Source: Pedobacter sp. SYSU D00535
Lineage (GTDB): Bacteria; Bacteroidota; Bacteroidia; Sphingobacteriales; Sphingobacteriaceae
Direction: 5' to 3'
Assembly (NCBI RefSeq): GCF_017355855.1
Contig: NZ_JAFEWD010000003.1
Coordinates: 519,913-583,912, forward strand
Length of the DNA: 64,000 nucleotides
The translations under genes and the position numbers were made by a program. Shown piece by piece: positions 36,375-45,558 of this stretch. Position 1 is the first letter of the stretch. The number at the start of each line of letters is the position of its first letter. A model generated the notes under the pieces. That model ran no database searches. It had not been told where the DNA came from and saw nothing but the letters and a program-made list of their open reading frames with translations.

Positions 36375-37529
36375 ATGAACAATAGTTTCAGGCTTAAAGC
36401 CGCTCTGTGTTTACTGATTTTTGTAGTATCTGCCGGGCAGATCAGCGCTCAAAAGCTACCCAAGCAGAAAAAGGTGTTGAAGGTGATGCGCCAAACCAAC
36501 GAGTATTTTATGAACAAGTGGCCTGACCCGGGAAAGTCAATCATTACTAACCGCGAGCGCCCGAGTAACATCTGGACCAGGGGCGTGTACTATGAGGGAT
36601 TGATGGAACTCTATCGTATTGATCCCAAAGAGTCACAGAAGAAAGTGTACTACGACTATGCAGTTGATTGGGGAAATAAGCATAATTGGGGACTGAGAAA
36701 CGGAATTAAAACCCGCAATGCAGATGACCAGGCTTGCGGTCAAACTTACATCGATCTTTATCTGATCGACAAGAAAGAAGAAAGAATCAAAGATATCAAG
36801 GCATCTATCGACCTAATGGTCAACAGTCCGAAAGCGGACGACTGGGACTGGATCGATGCGCTGCAGATGGCAATGCCGGTGTACACGCGGCTGGGAGTGG
36901 TGTATAACGACACCTCGTACTTCCGCAAGATGTACGACTTGTACGCCTTCTCGAAATACAAGCACGGCGGCAACGGCCTCTGGAATCCTGCTGACAAACT
37001 GTGGTGGAGAGATAAAGACTTCGTACCTCCTTACAAAGAGCCGAATGGCGAAGACTGCTACTGGTCAAGAGGTAATGGTTGGGTAGTTGCTGCACTGGTA
37101 AGAACGCTAGACATGCTGCCTAAAACTGATCCTCATTATAACGAATACATGCAGGATTACAAAGATATGCTGCAGGCTTTATTGCCTATCCAACGTTCAG
37201 ACGGTTTCTGGAATGTAAGCTTGCACGATCCAACCCATTTTGGTGGAAAGGAAACTACCGGAACTGCGCTGTTTGTTTACGGAATGGCTTATGGTATTAA
37301 CAAAGGCCTCATCAGCAAGGAGATCTATCAGCCGGTGGTGATCCGTGCCTGGAACGCAATGGTGAAAGATGCGGTGCACAAAAACGGTTTCCTGGGTTAT
37401 GTGCAGGGTACCGGAAAAGAGCCGAAAGACGGCCAGCCGGTTAGCTATACCAGCATGCCTGATTTTGAAGACTATGGCTTAGGCTGCTTCCTGCTTGCGG
37501 GCAGCGAAGTATACAAAATGAAAAAGTAA
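36375..37529 (+). CDS. GH105 unsaturated rhamnogalacturonyl hydrolase (YteR-like)
   Basis: A 384-residue secreted (alpha/alpha)6 enzyme with signal peptide ending near ISAQ. Motifs: RPSNIWTRGVYYEGLMELY, NADDQACGQTYIDLYL, DWDWIDALQMAMPVY with the catalytic Asp, EDCYWSRGNGWVVAALVRTLD, and KETTGTALFVYGMAYGIN. It matches the shorter rhamnogalacturonyl hydrolases better than the longer GH105 at 2251. It would convert unsaturated galacturonosyl-rhamnose from PL11 to free rhamnose and a keto-uronate. A terminator-like hairpin follows its stop. Confidence 0.93.
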   Translation: MNNSFRLKAALCLLIFVVSAGQISAQKLPKQKKVLKVMRQTNEYFMNKWPDPGKSIITNRERPSNIWTRGVYYEGLMELYRIDPKESQKKVYYDYAVDWGNKHNWGLRNGIKTRNADDQACGQTYIDLYLIDKKEERIKDIKASIDLMVNSPKADDWDWIDALQMAMPVYTRLGVVYNDTSYFRKMYDLYAFSKYKHGGNGLWNPADKLWWRDKDFVPPYKEPNGEDCYWSRGNGWVVAALVRTLDMLPKTDPHYNEYMQDYKDMLQALLPIQRSDGFWNVSLHDPTHFGGKETTGTALFVYGMAYGINKGLISKEIYQPVVIRAWNAMVKDAVHKNGFLGYVQGTGKEPKDGQPVSYTSMPDFEDYGLGCFLLAGSEVYKMKK

Positions 37530-37542
37530 ATCCGTTAGAAAT

Positions 37543-37572
37543 CGCTTCCTTCGGCTTCGGCGGGAGGGAGCG
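37543..37572 (+). terminator. Hairpin terminator after GH105
   Basis: CGCTTCCTTC (from 37543) can pair with GGGAGGGAGCG (to 37572), allowing G-U pairs, around a GC-rich loop, followed by TGTTTTCTT. It separates the esterase-GH105 group from the rhamnose mutarotase group. Confidence 0.65.
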
Positions 37573-37725
37573 TGTTTTCTTATCACCATACCTCCATTCC
37601 AATCAACTAAGCTGATCATAAGCCGATCTAACGTTTGTAGATACAGGCGCTGGTAGCAGTCAGTTAGCAAGCAGGGAAACGCTGCTAAGCAGAACTAATC
37701 AATAACCAATTTTACAGAAGTTAAT

Positions 37726-38037
37726 ATGTCGAAACTAGCCTTTAAGATGAAGCTGAAACCGGGCTTCAAAGACGAGTACAAGAAACGCCACGACGAAATC
37801 TGGCCCGAGTTGAAGGAACTGTTAAAACAGAACGGCATTAGCGATTACACTATTTTTCTGGATGAAGAAACGAACATTCTTTTTGCTGTTCAGCAGCAAT
37901 CAGGTGCCTCTTCTCAGGATCTTGGCAGCACAGAGATTGTGCAGAAATGGTGGGCCTACATGGCTGATATCATGGAGACCAATCCGGATAACTCTCCGGT
38001 CAGCACTTCCCTGGTGGAGGTATTTCATATGGACTAA
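37726..38037 (+). CDS. rhaM: L-rhamnose mutarotase
   Basis: A 103-residue cytoplasmic protein of the dimeric alpha/beta barrel fold. It interconverts alpha- and beta-L-rhamnopyranose so that released sugar can enter rhamnose isomerase. Seen: FKMKLKPGFKDEYKKRHDEIWPEL with the conserved His and the mutarotase start, SDYTIFLDEETNILFA, and KWWAYMADIMETNPDNSPVS near the end. It has no signal peptide, unlike every neighbour. Its location before a second GH106 rhamnosidase supports rhamnose as the main product of this block. The other rhamnose catabolic genes (isomerase, kinase, aldolase) are not in the window. Confidence 0.93.
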   Translation: MSKLAFKMKLKPGFKDEYKKRHDEIWPELKELLKQNGISDYTIFLDEETNILFAVQQQSGASSQDLGSTEIVQKWWAYMADIMETNPDNSPVSTSLVEVFHMD

Positions 38038-38116
38038 GCAAGGCACGACATATATACATTTAAGAAAAAAGGACCAACTGGACATTGCAGCAGTTAGGGA
38101 CTAAAGAAGAGATTTT

Positions 38117-40897
38117 ATGCGGTTGACTAAACAAACAATTCTACTACTGGCAGGACTGGCTGCCGCTCAGATCACAGCCCGCGCACAAACAGCACTATGG
38201 CCGGAAGTTAAAAAGGAAACAAAACCCTGGACCCGCTGGTGGTGGATGGGGAATGCGGTAGATGAAAAGAACATCGGCAGCTTGCTTGAATCCTATAACC
38301 AAGCAGGCATCGGAGGGGTAGAAATAGCACCGATTTATGGGGCAAAAGGCTATGAAAGCAGGTACGTACAATACCTGTCGCCACAATGGATGCAACTGCT
38401 GAACTACACGAGCCAGAAAGCGGGTATGCTTAACATGGGCGTCGATTTAACTAATGGAACGGGCTGGCCGTTTGGCGGTCCCCAGGTTCCTGCGGAATAT
38501 GCTGCTGCCCGTCTTATCGTCAATACCTACAAACTTGGAGGAGGCGAAACGTTGAAAGAGCGCCTCGTTGTGACCGACCCCAAAGCGGGCCTTACCAAGT
38601 TGCAGGCAGTAACGGCCTACAGCGACAAGGGAGAGGTGCTGCAGTTGCTCGACAAGGTTGATCAGAACGGCAATCTGAAATGGACGCCAAAAGCCGGCAA
38701 CTGGGAGATCTATGCAGCTTTTAATGCTCGTACCCGTCAAATGGTAAAACGGGCGGCACCAGGTGGCGAAGGGTTTACGCTTAACCACTTCTCCAGACCT
38801 GCGCTGAACGAATACCTGTCGCGCTTCGACAAAGCGTTCAAAGCTTCGCCACCCAATGTAAGGGCGTTCTATAACGATAGTTACGAGGTGTACAATGCCG
38901 ACTGGTCCGATCAGTTCTTCGAGGAGTTTCAAAAACGCCGCGGTTATGATTTAAGGCTGCACCTGCGCGACTTCATGAGCAAAGAAAAATCGGAGAAGGT
39001 AGCCCGTCTGAAGTCGGATTACCGGGAGACCATGGCCGAAATGCTGCTGGACAACTTCACTATCCCCTGGACCAACTGGGCCCATCAGTACAATGCAAAA
39101 ACCAAGAATCAGGCCCACGGCTCGCCGGGTAACCTGCTCGACTTGTACGCTGCAGTAGATATCCCCGAGTGCGAGACCTTCGGCTCCAGCTATTTTCCTA
39201 TCCCGGGCTTACGCCGAGATAGTGCCGATATCCGGAATGTAGACCCGGATCCGGTAATGTTGAAGTTTGCTTCTTCCGGAGGGCACGTGGTAGGCCATAA
39301 CCTGGTTTCCTGTGAAACCTTTACCTGGCTCACCGAACACTTCAAAACTTCCCTTTCGCAGGCGAAACCAGAAGTAGAGCAGGTCTTTTTATCGGGAGTG
39401 AACCACGTATTCTATCACGGTACCACCTATTCGCCGGAAGATGTGAAATGGCCGGGATGGCTGTTCTACGCTTCGGTAAATATGGTGCCAGCGAACAGCC
39501 TCTGGTCGCATGTACCCGGTCTGAATAGCTATATTACCCGTGTGCAATCTGTATTGCAGGCAGGTAAACCGGATAATGAAGTGCTGGTCTACTGGCCGGT
39601 ATACGATGCCTGGAACGATCCGAAGGGAATGGATATGCCATTGAAGGTACACGACGTCGACGTCTGGCTGCACCCTACGCCTTTCTATAAAAATGTAACT
39701 TCTCTGCAAAGCGCAGGCTATTCGCTTGACTTTATTTCTGATAACCTCCTTAAAAATTCTTCTGTTTCTAACGGTTCAATCAGCACAGCTCCCAATGCCT
39801 CTCCTTACAAGGTCTTAGTGGTGCCGAAGGCAGAGATTATGCCGGTGGAGACCTTGCAGAAGATGATCGAGCTGGCCAGGAATGGTGCTACTGTGATTAT
39901 TCAGCAGCTACCCAACGACGTGCCGGGCTTGCAGAACCTGGAACAGCGCCGTAAAGATTTGAAATCCCTGATTGCTTCGCTCGCTTTCGTGGATGCTGGA
40001 AACGGTATGAAGCAGCTGAAAACAGGTAACGGAAGTATCATCCTCTCGGAGGATGTTCAGAAAGCGCTCGCCTTCAAAGGGCTGCAGGGAGAGAAACTTG
40101 TGCAAACGGGATTGAAGTTTGTGCGCCGTCAGGCGGGAAATGATAAATTCTATTACCTCGTTAACCACACGCCAAAAGCCATTAACACGGATCTGCCGTT
40201 AAACGTGGCCGCCTCCTCGGTGCTGATGCTCGATCCGCAAACAGGGAATGGTGGAAATGCGGTTTCATCAGTGTCAGGATCTCAAACCAATGTAAAAGTA
40301 CAGATCCAGCCAGGTGAAGCGCTGATTTTGAAAGCTACCGCGGATATGGGAACTGCGACTCCTGCATGGACCTATCTGAACGAAGCCCTGGCCCCTGTTA
40401 CCGTTAATGGTACCTGGAACCTCGACTTCACTGAGGGTGGTCCGACAAGTCCTCAAGACCGCAAACTAAAACAACTGGTATCCTGGACCGACTTGCAGGA
40501 TAGTGCCGCTATTGCCTATTCGGGCAAAGCCGACTATACCATCACCTTCAAAATGCCTAAAGTGCAGGCCGATGAATTTGTGCTGGACTTAGGGAAGGTG
40601 CATGAAAGTGCGCGCGTGTGGGTAAACGGACAGGATGCAGGCATTTTATGGAGCATTCCGTACCAAACACGTATTGGTAAGTATCTGAAGCCGGGTAAGA
40701 AAAATACCATCCGGATTGAGGTGGCTAACCTGATGGCTAACCGGATCAGGGATATGGACAGGAAGGGAATTCAGTGGCGAAACTACCACGAAATCAACTT
40801 CGTCAACATCAACTATAAAAACTTTGACGCTTCTAACTGGAAGCCACAGCCTTCGGGCTTGATTGGTCCGGTAACCATTACGCCATACAAAAAGTAA
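38117..40897 (+). CDS. GH106 alpha-L-rhamnosidase, second copy
   Basis: A 926-residue secreted enzyme with signal peptide ending near ARAQ. WPEVKKETKPWTRWWWMGNA, LESYNQAGIGGVEIAPIYG and GVDLTNGTGWPFGGPQ are GH106 signatures. An insertion near residue 360 (CETFGSSYFPIPGLRRDS) is absent from the copy at 7953. The C-terminal jelly-roll begins about residue 740 and holds LDLGKVHESARVWVNGQDAG. It follows rhaM by 79 bases and is 1 base from the next gene, so it is co-transcribed with the FG-GAP protein. The differing active-site surroundings argue for a separate linkage preference. Confidence 0.92.
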   Translation: MRLTKQTILLLAGLAAAQITARAQTALWPEVKKETKPWTRWWWMGNAVDEKNIGSLLESYNQAGIGGVEIAPIYGAKGYESRYVQYLSPQWMQLLNYTSQKAGMLNMGVDLTNGTGWPFGGPQVPAEYAAARLIVNTYKLGGGETLKERLVVTDPKAGLTKLQAVTAYSDKGEVLQLLDKVDQNGNLKWTPKAGNWEIYAAFNARTRQMVKRAAPGGEGFTLNHFSRPALNEYLSRFDKAFKASPPNVRAFYNDSYEVYNADWSDQFFEEFQKRRGYDLRLHLRDFMSKEKSEKVARLKSDYRETMAEMLLDNFTIPWTNWAHQYNAKTKNQAHGSPGNLLDLYAAVDIPECETFGSSYFPIPGLRRDSADIRNVDPDPVMLKFASSGGHVVGHNLVSCETFTWLTEHFKTSLSQAKPEVEQVFLSGVNHVFYHGTTYSPEDVKWPGWLFYASVNMVPANSLWSHVPGLNSYITRVQSVLQAGKPDNEVLVYWPVYDAWNDPKGMDMPLKVHDVDVWLHPTPFYKNVTSLQSAGYSLDFISDNLLKNSSVSNGSISTAPNASPYKVLVVPKAEIMPVETLQKMIELARNGATVIIQQLPNDVPGLQNLEQRRKDLKSLIASLAFVDAGNGMKQLKTGNGSIILSEDVQKALAFKGLQGEKLVQTGLKFVRRQAGNDKFYYLVNHTPKAINTDLPLNVAASSVLMLDPQTGNGGNAVSSVSGSQTNVKVQIQPGEALILKATADMGTATPAWTYLNEALAPVTVNGTWNLDFTEGGPTSPQDRKLKQLVSWTDLQDSAAIAYSGKADYTITFKMPKVQADEFVLDLGKVHESARVWVNGQDAGILWSIPYQTRIGKYLKPGKKNTIRIEVANLMANRIRDMDRKGIQWRNYHEINFVNINYKNFDASNWKPQPSGLIGPVTITPYKK

Positions 40898-40898
40898 C

Positions 40899-42632
40899 AT
40901 GAGGATCTTTTTTATCGCATTGATTAGTTTTTTGAGTGTAGCCAGCTACGCTCAAAAAACTTTTGAAACGACGCTGCCGGGTACAATCATTGTCCCGGCT
41001 TCTGTTTTTTTAGACCGTATGCCTAAGGGTAACGTCATCGCAGAAGCAGGCCAGCTAAGGGCTCCCTGGATTTTTAACAATACCGCTATTGTCCTGAACT
41101 CTGAAACCAACCTCATCACGAAGGTCAATGTGCCCCAATCTGGCAGCTACTACCTGTACGTGCGCAGCTTGGGTAAGAAAGGAGCCGGCTTTAAGGTCTC
41201 TGTGGGAGATAAAGTGAGTGCGGAGACTTTCGGTCGCGATAGCCTCAGCTGGCAGCGGGCAGGTGTTTTTAATTTGAAGGCCGGACTGCAGGATGTGAAG
41301 ATCACCCGTATCGACCCTTCCCCTGTTGTTGACGTGCTCGTGCTAAGTAAAAACGCCGAACTGAAGGAGGAGGACATTAAACCGCTTCAGCTGAATTCGG
41401 ACGTGGTGCTGCTCAGGGAATACAGCATCCCGGTATCTAATGCAGTAAAGTTCGGCGATGTCAATAATGATAAGAAAACCGATTTCCTGGTGATCAGTCC
41501 GGATTGGACGGTTACCATGTTCGACCATTCGGGCAAAGACTTATGGTCATGGAAAGCACCTGCAGCTTATACCAGGGAGCGTTCTGAGTTTGAAGCTCCG
41601 GGAGTGCTTTGGGATTTCGACCGCGACGGCAATGCCGAGGTGGTGCACTGGCGCTTTCTGGACGACAAGGAATGGCTGGTAGTGGCAGACGGAAGAACGG
41701 GAGAGGTGCTGCGGAAAACGGAGTGGCCCACGAAGGCACTGCCGCACGTGTATAATAATTTCCGCCTCGCGATAGCGAAGCTGACCAAGGGAGTACCGAA
41801 TGAACTGGTAGTCTTTACCGATTTTGGGGGAGCCATGAACATCAACGCCTTTGATGCAGCCCTGAAACCTTTATGGCAGCATACCGAGCAACGCAAGAAG
41901 GATAACCTGGGCCACTACATTTACCCTGTAGATCTGAATAAGGATGGGATCGATGAAGTGCTGGTGGGATCGCTGTTGCTTGACGCAAAGGGCAAGGAGA
42001 TATGGAATCGCTTTGATCTCCTGAACGATAATCACGATCACGCCGATAGCTACAAGTTTGGAGATGTGGACAGGGATGGAAACCTGGACATTGTGATCGC
42101 CAATAGTGAGACGGGTGTATACGCAATCAAAGGGATGACGAAGGAGATTATCTGGCAAAATGTAGCTGAACATAGCCAGCAGATCCAGGTGGGCGACTTT
42201 CTGAAAGATGTGCCCGGCCCGCATGTAGTGGTCGGAGGAAGAACGTACGGCAACCGGCAGATCAATGAGCCCTATTTGTCCAGTCAGTTGTACTGGTTCG
42301 ATCGCCAGGGTAACCTGATTTCGATGTGGCCGAAAGGCTTCCCTTTAAATGGTAACCCCGACTTCGTCACCGGCAACTGGAGAGGCAAAGGAAAACCCTC
42401 GCTGTTCTGGTATAAGTTCCTGCTGAACGACAAGGGCGAAGGTGAATTGTATTTCCCCGACGGGGTCTTTCACATGTTCGATTTTACCGGACGGGGAGCA
42501 GAAGAGGTCATCACCCTTTCAAGAGGAAGTCTGAAGGTATTCGGATCAAGATCGGCGTCTTATCCCGGCAAGGATCTGAAGGCTGATTTGAATTACCTGA
42601 GATCGAAGGTGGTAAATCATACCCATTACTAA
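40899..42632 (+). CDS. Secreted FG-GAP/VCBS-type beta-propeller protein, possible rhamnogalacturonan enzyme or binder
   Basis: A 577-residue protein with signal peptide ending near SYAQ. Residues about 20-150 form a beta-sandwich, similar in look to a carbohydrate-binding module. Residues about 180-560 are a propeller with calcium loops DVNNDKKTDFLV, DFDRDGNAEVVH, DLNKDGIDEVLVG and DVDRDGNLDIVIA. PL11 uses the same kind of propeller, but the sequence does not match PL11 end to end. The gene overlaps the end of GH106 closely (1-base gap), which suggests a linked step. Enzyme or binding function cannot be decided from sequence; I do not recognise a named CAZy family. Confidence 0.7.
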   Translation: MRIFFIALISFLSVASYAQKTFETTLPGTIIVPASVFLDRMPKGNVIAEAGQLRAPWIFNNTAIVLNSETNLITKVNVPQSGSYYLYVRSLGKKGAGFKVSVGDKVSAETFGRDSLSWQRAGVFNLKAGLQDVKITRIDPSPVVDVLVLSKNAELKEEDIKPLQLNSDVVLLREYSIPVSNAVKFGDVNNDKKTDFLVISPDWTVTMFDHSGKDLWSWKAPAAYTRERSEFEAPGVLWDFDRDGNAEVVHWRFLDDKEWLVVADGRTGEVLRKTEWPTKALPHVYNNFRLAIAKLTKGVPNELVVFTDFGGAMNINAFDAALKPLWQHTEQRKKDNLGHYIYPVDLNKDGIDEVLVGSLLLDAKGKEIWNRFDLLNDNHDHADSYKFGDVDRDGNLDIVIANSETGVYAIKGMTKEIIWQNVAEHSQQIQVGDFLKDVPGPHVVVGGRTYGNRQINEPYLSSQLYWFDRQGNLISMWPKGFPLNGNPDFVTGNWRGKGKPSLFWYKFLLNDKGEGELYFPDGVFHMFDFTGRGAEEVITLSRGSLKVFGSRSASYPGKDLKADLNYLRSKVVNHTHY

Positions 42633-42704
42633 AAAAGGCCCCAGCGTTGTCCTGTTGCAAGAAACCGCAAAAACTTTTTATATTAGGAAATTCCTTTTGA
42701 GCCA

Positions 42705-43736
42705 ATGAAGCCAGCTAAAATTTTTGATCACATTCACATTGACGAGTTCTCAGCAACACCCAAATATCTTCAGCTTACCAATTCTATTTTAACGGCTATT
42801 GAGGCTGGTAAGATCAAGAAGAACGATATGCTGCCCTCGATCAATGAGCTGAGCTATGAGTTGGAAATTTCCAGGGATACGGCCGAGAAAGGATACAAGT
42901 ACCTTAAAAAGATCGGAGTGCTCGGCTCTATCCCCGGCAAGGGGTATTACATAACCGCGACCGACTTTCGGCAAACCCTCCGCATCTGCCTGTTCTTCAA
43001 TAAGCTGAGCTCTCATAAAAAGCTGGTTTACGATGCCTTCGTTGCCGCGCTGGGCGACCATGTAGCTGTCGACTTTTACATCTACAATAACGACTGCAAG
43101 CTATTCCGCAAAATTCTCAGCAATAAGATGGAGGGTTACTCGCATTACGTGGTTGTACCGCATTTTATCGAAGGCGGGGATGATGCCTACGAAATTATCA
43201 ACACCATCCCGAAGGAAAAACTGGTATTGCTGGATAAAAAGGTGCCGGGCGTAGATGGCGAGTATGCTGCCGTATACGAGAACTTTGAAAAGGATATTTA
43301 TGATGCACTGGACCAAGCCCGCGAGCACCTGAGTAAGTACCATACGATCAAGCTGATTTTTCCCGATAAGAGCTACTATCCGAAAGAGATTAAAAAAGGC
43401 TTCCTGCGCTTCTGCCAGCAGTATGCTTTCAATCACAAAGTAGTGGCCGACATTGCTGCCGAGTCGCTGGAAGCGGGGGAGGTGTATATCAACCTGATGG
43501 AAGACGACCTGGTCACTTTAATTGAACGACTGATCAGCAAGAAGCTGGCAGTGGGAAAACAGGTGGGCGTGATCTCCTACAATGAAACGCCGTTAAAGAA
43601 AATCATCCTCAACGGGATCACCACTATTTCTACTGATTTCCGGGAAATGGGGACCACAGCGGCAAAGATGATCCTGGAGAATTCCCGGATGCATGTTGAA
43701 GTGCCCTTTCACCTCACGCTGCGGGCCTCTCTTTAG
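42705..43736 (+). CDS. GntR/LacI-hybrid transcriptional regulator
   Basis: A 343-residue cytoplasmic regulator. The first 75 residues are a GntR winged helix (TPKYLQLTNSILTAIEAGKI, LPSINELSYELEISRDTAEKGY, GSIPGKGYYI). The rest is a periplasmic-binding-protein-like sensor of the LacI kind (LRICLFFNKLSSHKKLVYDAF; YSHYVVVPHFIEGGDDAY; VGVISYNETPLKKI). This architecture is common for sugar regulators in Bacteroidota. Its place at the end of block 3 next to rhaM and GH106 suggests control of the locus by L-rhamnose or a derivative (inference). It is separated by 72 bases from the preceding gene and has no signal peptide. Confidence 0.88.
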   Translation: MKPAKIFDHIHIDEFSATPKYLQLTNSILTAIEAGKIKKNDMLPSINELSYELEISRDTAEKGYKYLKKIGVLGSIPGKGYYITATDFRQTLRICLFFNKLSSHKKLVYDAFVAALGDHVAVDFYIYNNDCKLFRKILSNKMEGYSHYVVVPHFIEGGDDAYEIINTIPKEKLVLLDKKVPGVDGEYAAVYENFEKDIYDALDQAREHLSKYHTIKLIFPDKSYYPKEIKKGFLRFCQQYAFNHKVVADIAAESLEAGEVYINLMEDDLVTLIERLISKKLAVGKQVGVISYNETPLKKIILNGITTISTDFREMGTTAAKMILENSRMHVEVPFHLTLRASL

Positions 43737-43746
43737 CAAGTCAAAC

Positions 43747-43754
43747 TAAGTTTG
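43747..43754 (+). promoter_or_regulatory. Bacteroidota-type -7 promoter box (TAnnTTTG) for GH15
   Basis: TAAGTTTG lies 22 bases before the GH15 start codon and matches TAnnTTTG exactly. No clear -33 TTTG is visible upstream, where the regulator's coding end lies. Confidence 0.5.
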
Positions 43755-43776
43755 CGTATTTATTGTAGTTATAACA

Positions 43777-45558
43777 ATGAATACACACTTATACGAAACG
43801 GGCATCATTGGGAACTGTGCCTATATTGCTCATGTACACAAAAACACCAATATTGCCTGGCTTTGCTGGCCCCGCTTTGACAGCGCTTTTTTATTCGGCG
43901 GCTTGTTGGACGAGGACAAAGGTGGAGAGTTCTCTGTTCTGCCTGACGGCGAATATAGCTCCCACCAGTATTACCTGCAGAATACCAATGTAATTTGTAC
44001 CGAGATTACCTGCAGTGGCGGTAGCTACAGGATCACCGATTTTGCTCCGCGATTTCATCAGTACGAACGCTTCTTCAAGCCCCTCATGCTAGTCAGGAAG
44101 ATAGAGGTGATTCAAGGGAGCCCCCGCATCAAGGTGAAGTGTGAGCCGGTGTGCGATTATGGTCGTAGTCGTTTGCAGCCCCACCGCGGAAGTAACCATA
44201 TCGAGTACACGGGCTGTGAAGATACTATCCGGCTAACGACCAATATTCCGATTACCTATCTCTTTGAGGAAACCACTTTCGTCCTTAACGACACGAAGTA
44301 CCTGGTGATGACCTGCGGCCATCCGCTGGAAGCACCGCTCGTGAGCACTTGCGAAAATTTCCTGAGGGAAACGATTAACTATTGGCGCACCTGGATCAAA
44401 CATAGCACCATCGCCGGGTTTTATCAGGAGTACGTCATCCGCTCGGCCCTGGCCTTGAAGATCCATCAGTTTGAGGACACCGGTGCGATTATTGCCGCCA
44501 GCACCACCAGTCTTCCCGAAGCGGATGGTTCGGGGAGGAACTGGGATTACCGGTACTGCTGGCTGAGAGATACCTATTACGTCATATCGGCCTTAAACCA
44601 CATCGGGCACTTTGAGGAGATGGAGCGGTATTTTCACTACGTGGCAGATATTTCCGTCGCTGAAGCAGATCGTTATCAACCCCTTTACGGGATCGACGGG
44701 CGTAAGGCTTTGCCGGAGCGTATTCTCTCGCATCTTAGCGGATATAAGGGTAACCAGCCCGTCCGGGTCGGAAATCAGGCTTACGAGCACATTCAAAACG
44801 ACATCTATGGGCAGGTCATGATCTCTATCCTGCCTCTGTATATCGATCACCGCTTTATTGACCAGGAACGGAAAGACTCAGCCAAATGGATCAATTTTGT
44901 ACTCGACAAGATCAGTGCTACTATCGATGAGAAGGATGCAGGGATTTGGGAGTTCAGGAATTTCGCCAATATTCATTGCTACACCAACCTCTTCCAATGG
45001 GCGGGCTGCGCGGCGGCAGCAAAGATGGCCCGCACGCTGGAGCACAAGGCCCTGGAGCGGAAGGCGCTCTACTTGCAGAAAAAGGCAGCAGCGCATATAG
45101 AAAGTTGTTACGATCCGGGGCGTAAGGTGTATACCAATGCCAGGGGAAGCTCGCACCTCGATGCCAGTACGCTGCAGTTGATTATGATGAACTACCTGGA
45201 TCCTGCCTCCGACAGGGCGAAAGACCATTTGAAAGCGCTGGAGGCAGAGCTGAAAACATCCGGCGGGCTGTTCTATCGCTACCTGCATCCGGACGATTTT
45301 GGGAAGCCTCACACCACTTTTTTAATTTGCGCATTTTGGTACGTCGAAGCGCTGGCTTGCGTGGGAAGGGTAGACGAGGCAATAGAGGAGTTCGGCAGTT
45401 TGATCAAGTACAGCAATCATCTACTGCTTTTCAGCGAAGATGTGGATGCATCTACAGGAAGCCAGTGGGGGAATTTCCCCCAGGCTTATAGTCACGTAGG
45501 CTTAATGAATGCGGCAAGTCGTATTGCTAAGAAGCTGGACCTTCCCGTTTTCCTGTGA
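43777..45558 (+). CDS. GH15 family glucoamylase/trehalase-like protein
   Basis: A 593-residue protein with no signal peptide, so it is cytoplasmic. The N-terminal beta-domain (GIIGNCAYIAHVHKNTNIAWLCWPRFDSAFLFGGLLD) is followed by an (alpha/alpha)6 barrel with SLPEADGSGRNWDYRYCWLRDTYYVI, the family's glutamate/aspartate-rich signature, and WEFRN as the catalytic-acid region. GH15 members of this type hydrolyse alpha-glucosides, and some act on trehalose. Convergence with the OtsAB gene, without a single base between the two stop codons, suggests a shared trehalose or glycogen role (inference). Confidence 0.88.
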   Translation: MNTHLYETGIIGNCAYIAHVHKNTNIAWLCWPRFDSAFLFGGLLDEDKGGEFSVLPDGEYSSHQYYLQNTNVICTEITCSGGSYRITDFAPRFHQYERFFKPLMLVRKIEVIQGSPRIKVKCEPVCDYGRSRLQPHRGSNHIEYTGCEDTIRLTTNIPITYLFEETTFVLNDTKYLVMTCGHPLEAPLVSTCENFLRETINYWRTWIKHSTIAGFYQEYVIRSALALKIHQFEDTGAIIAASTTSLPEADGSGRNWDYRYCWLRDTYYVISALNHIGHFEEMERYFHYVADISVAEADRYQPLYGIDGRKALPERILSHLSGYKGNQPVRVGNQAYEHIQNDIYGQVMISILPLYIDHRFIDQERKDSAKWINFVLDKISATIDEKDAGIWEFRNFANIHCYTNLFQWAGCAAAAKMARTLEHKALERKALYLQKKAAAHIESCYDPGRKVYTNARGSSHLDASTLQLIMMNYLDPASDRAKDHLKALEAELKTSGGLFYRYLHPDDFGKPHTTFLICAFWYVEALACVGRVDEAIEEFGSLIKYSNHLLLFSEDVDASTGSQWGNFPQAYSHVGLMNAASRIAKKLDLPVFL

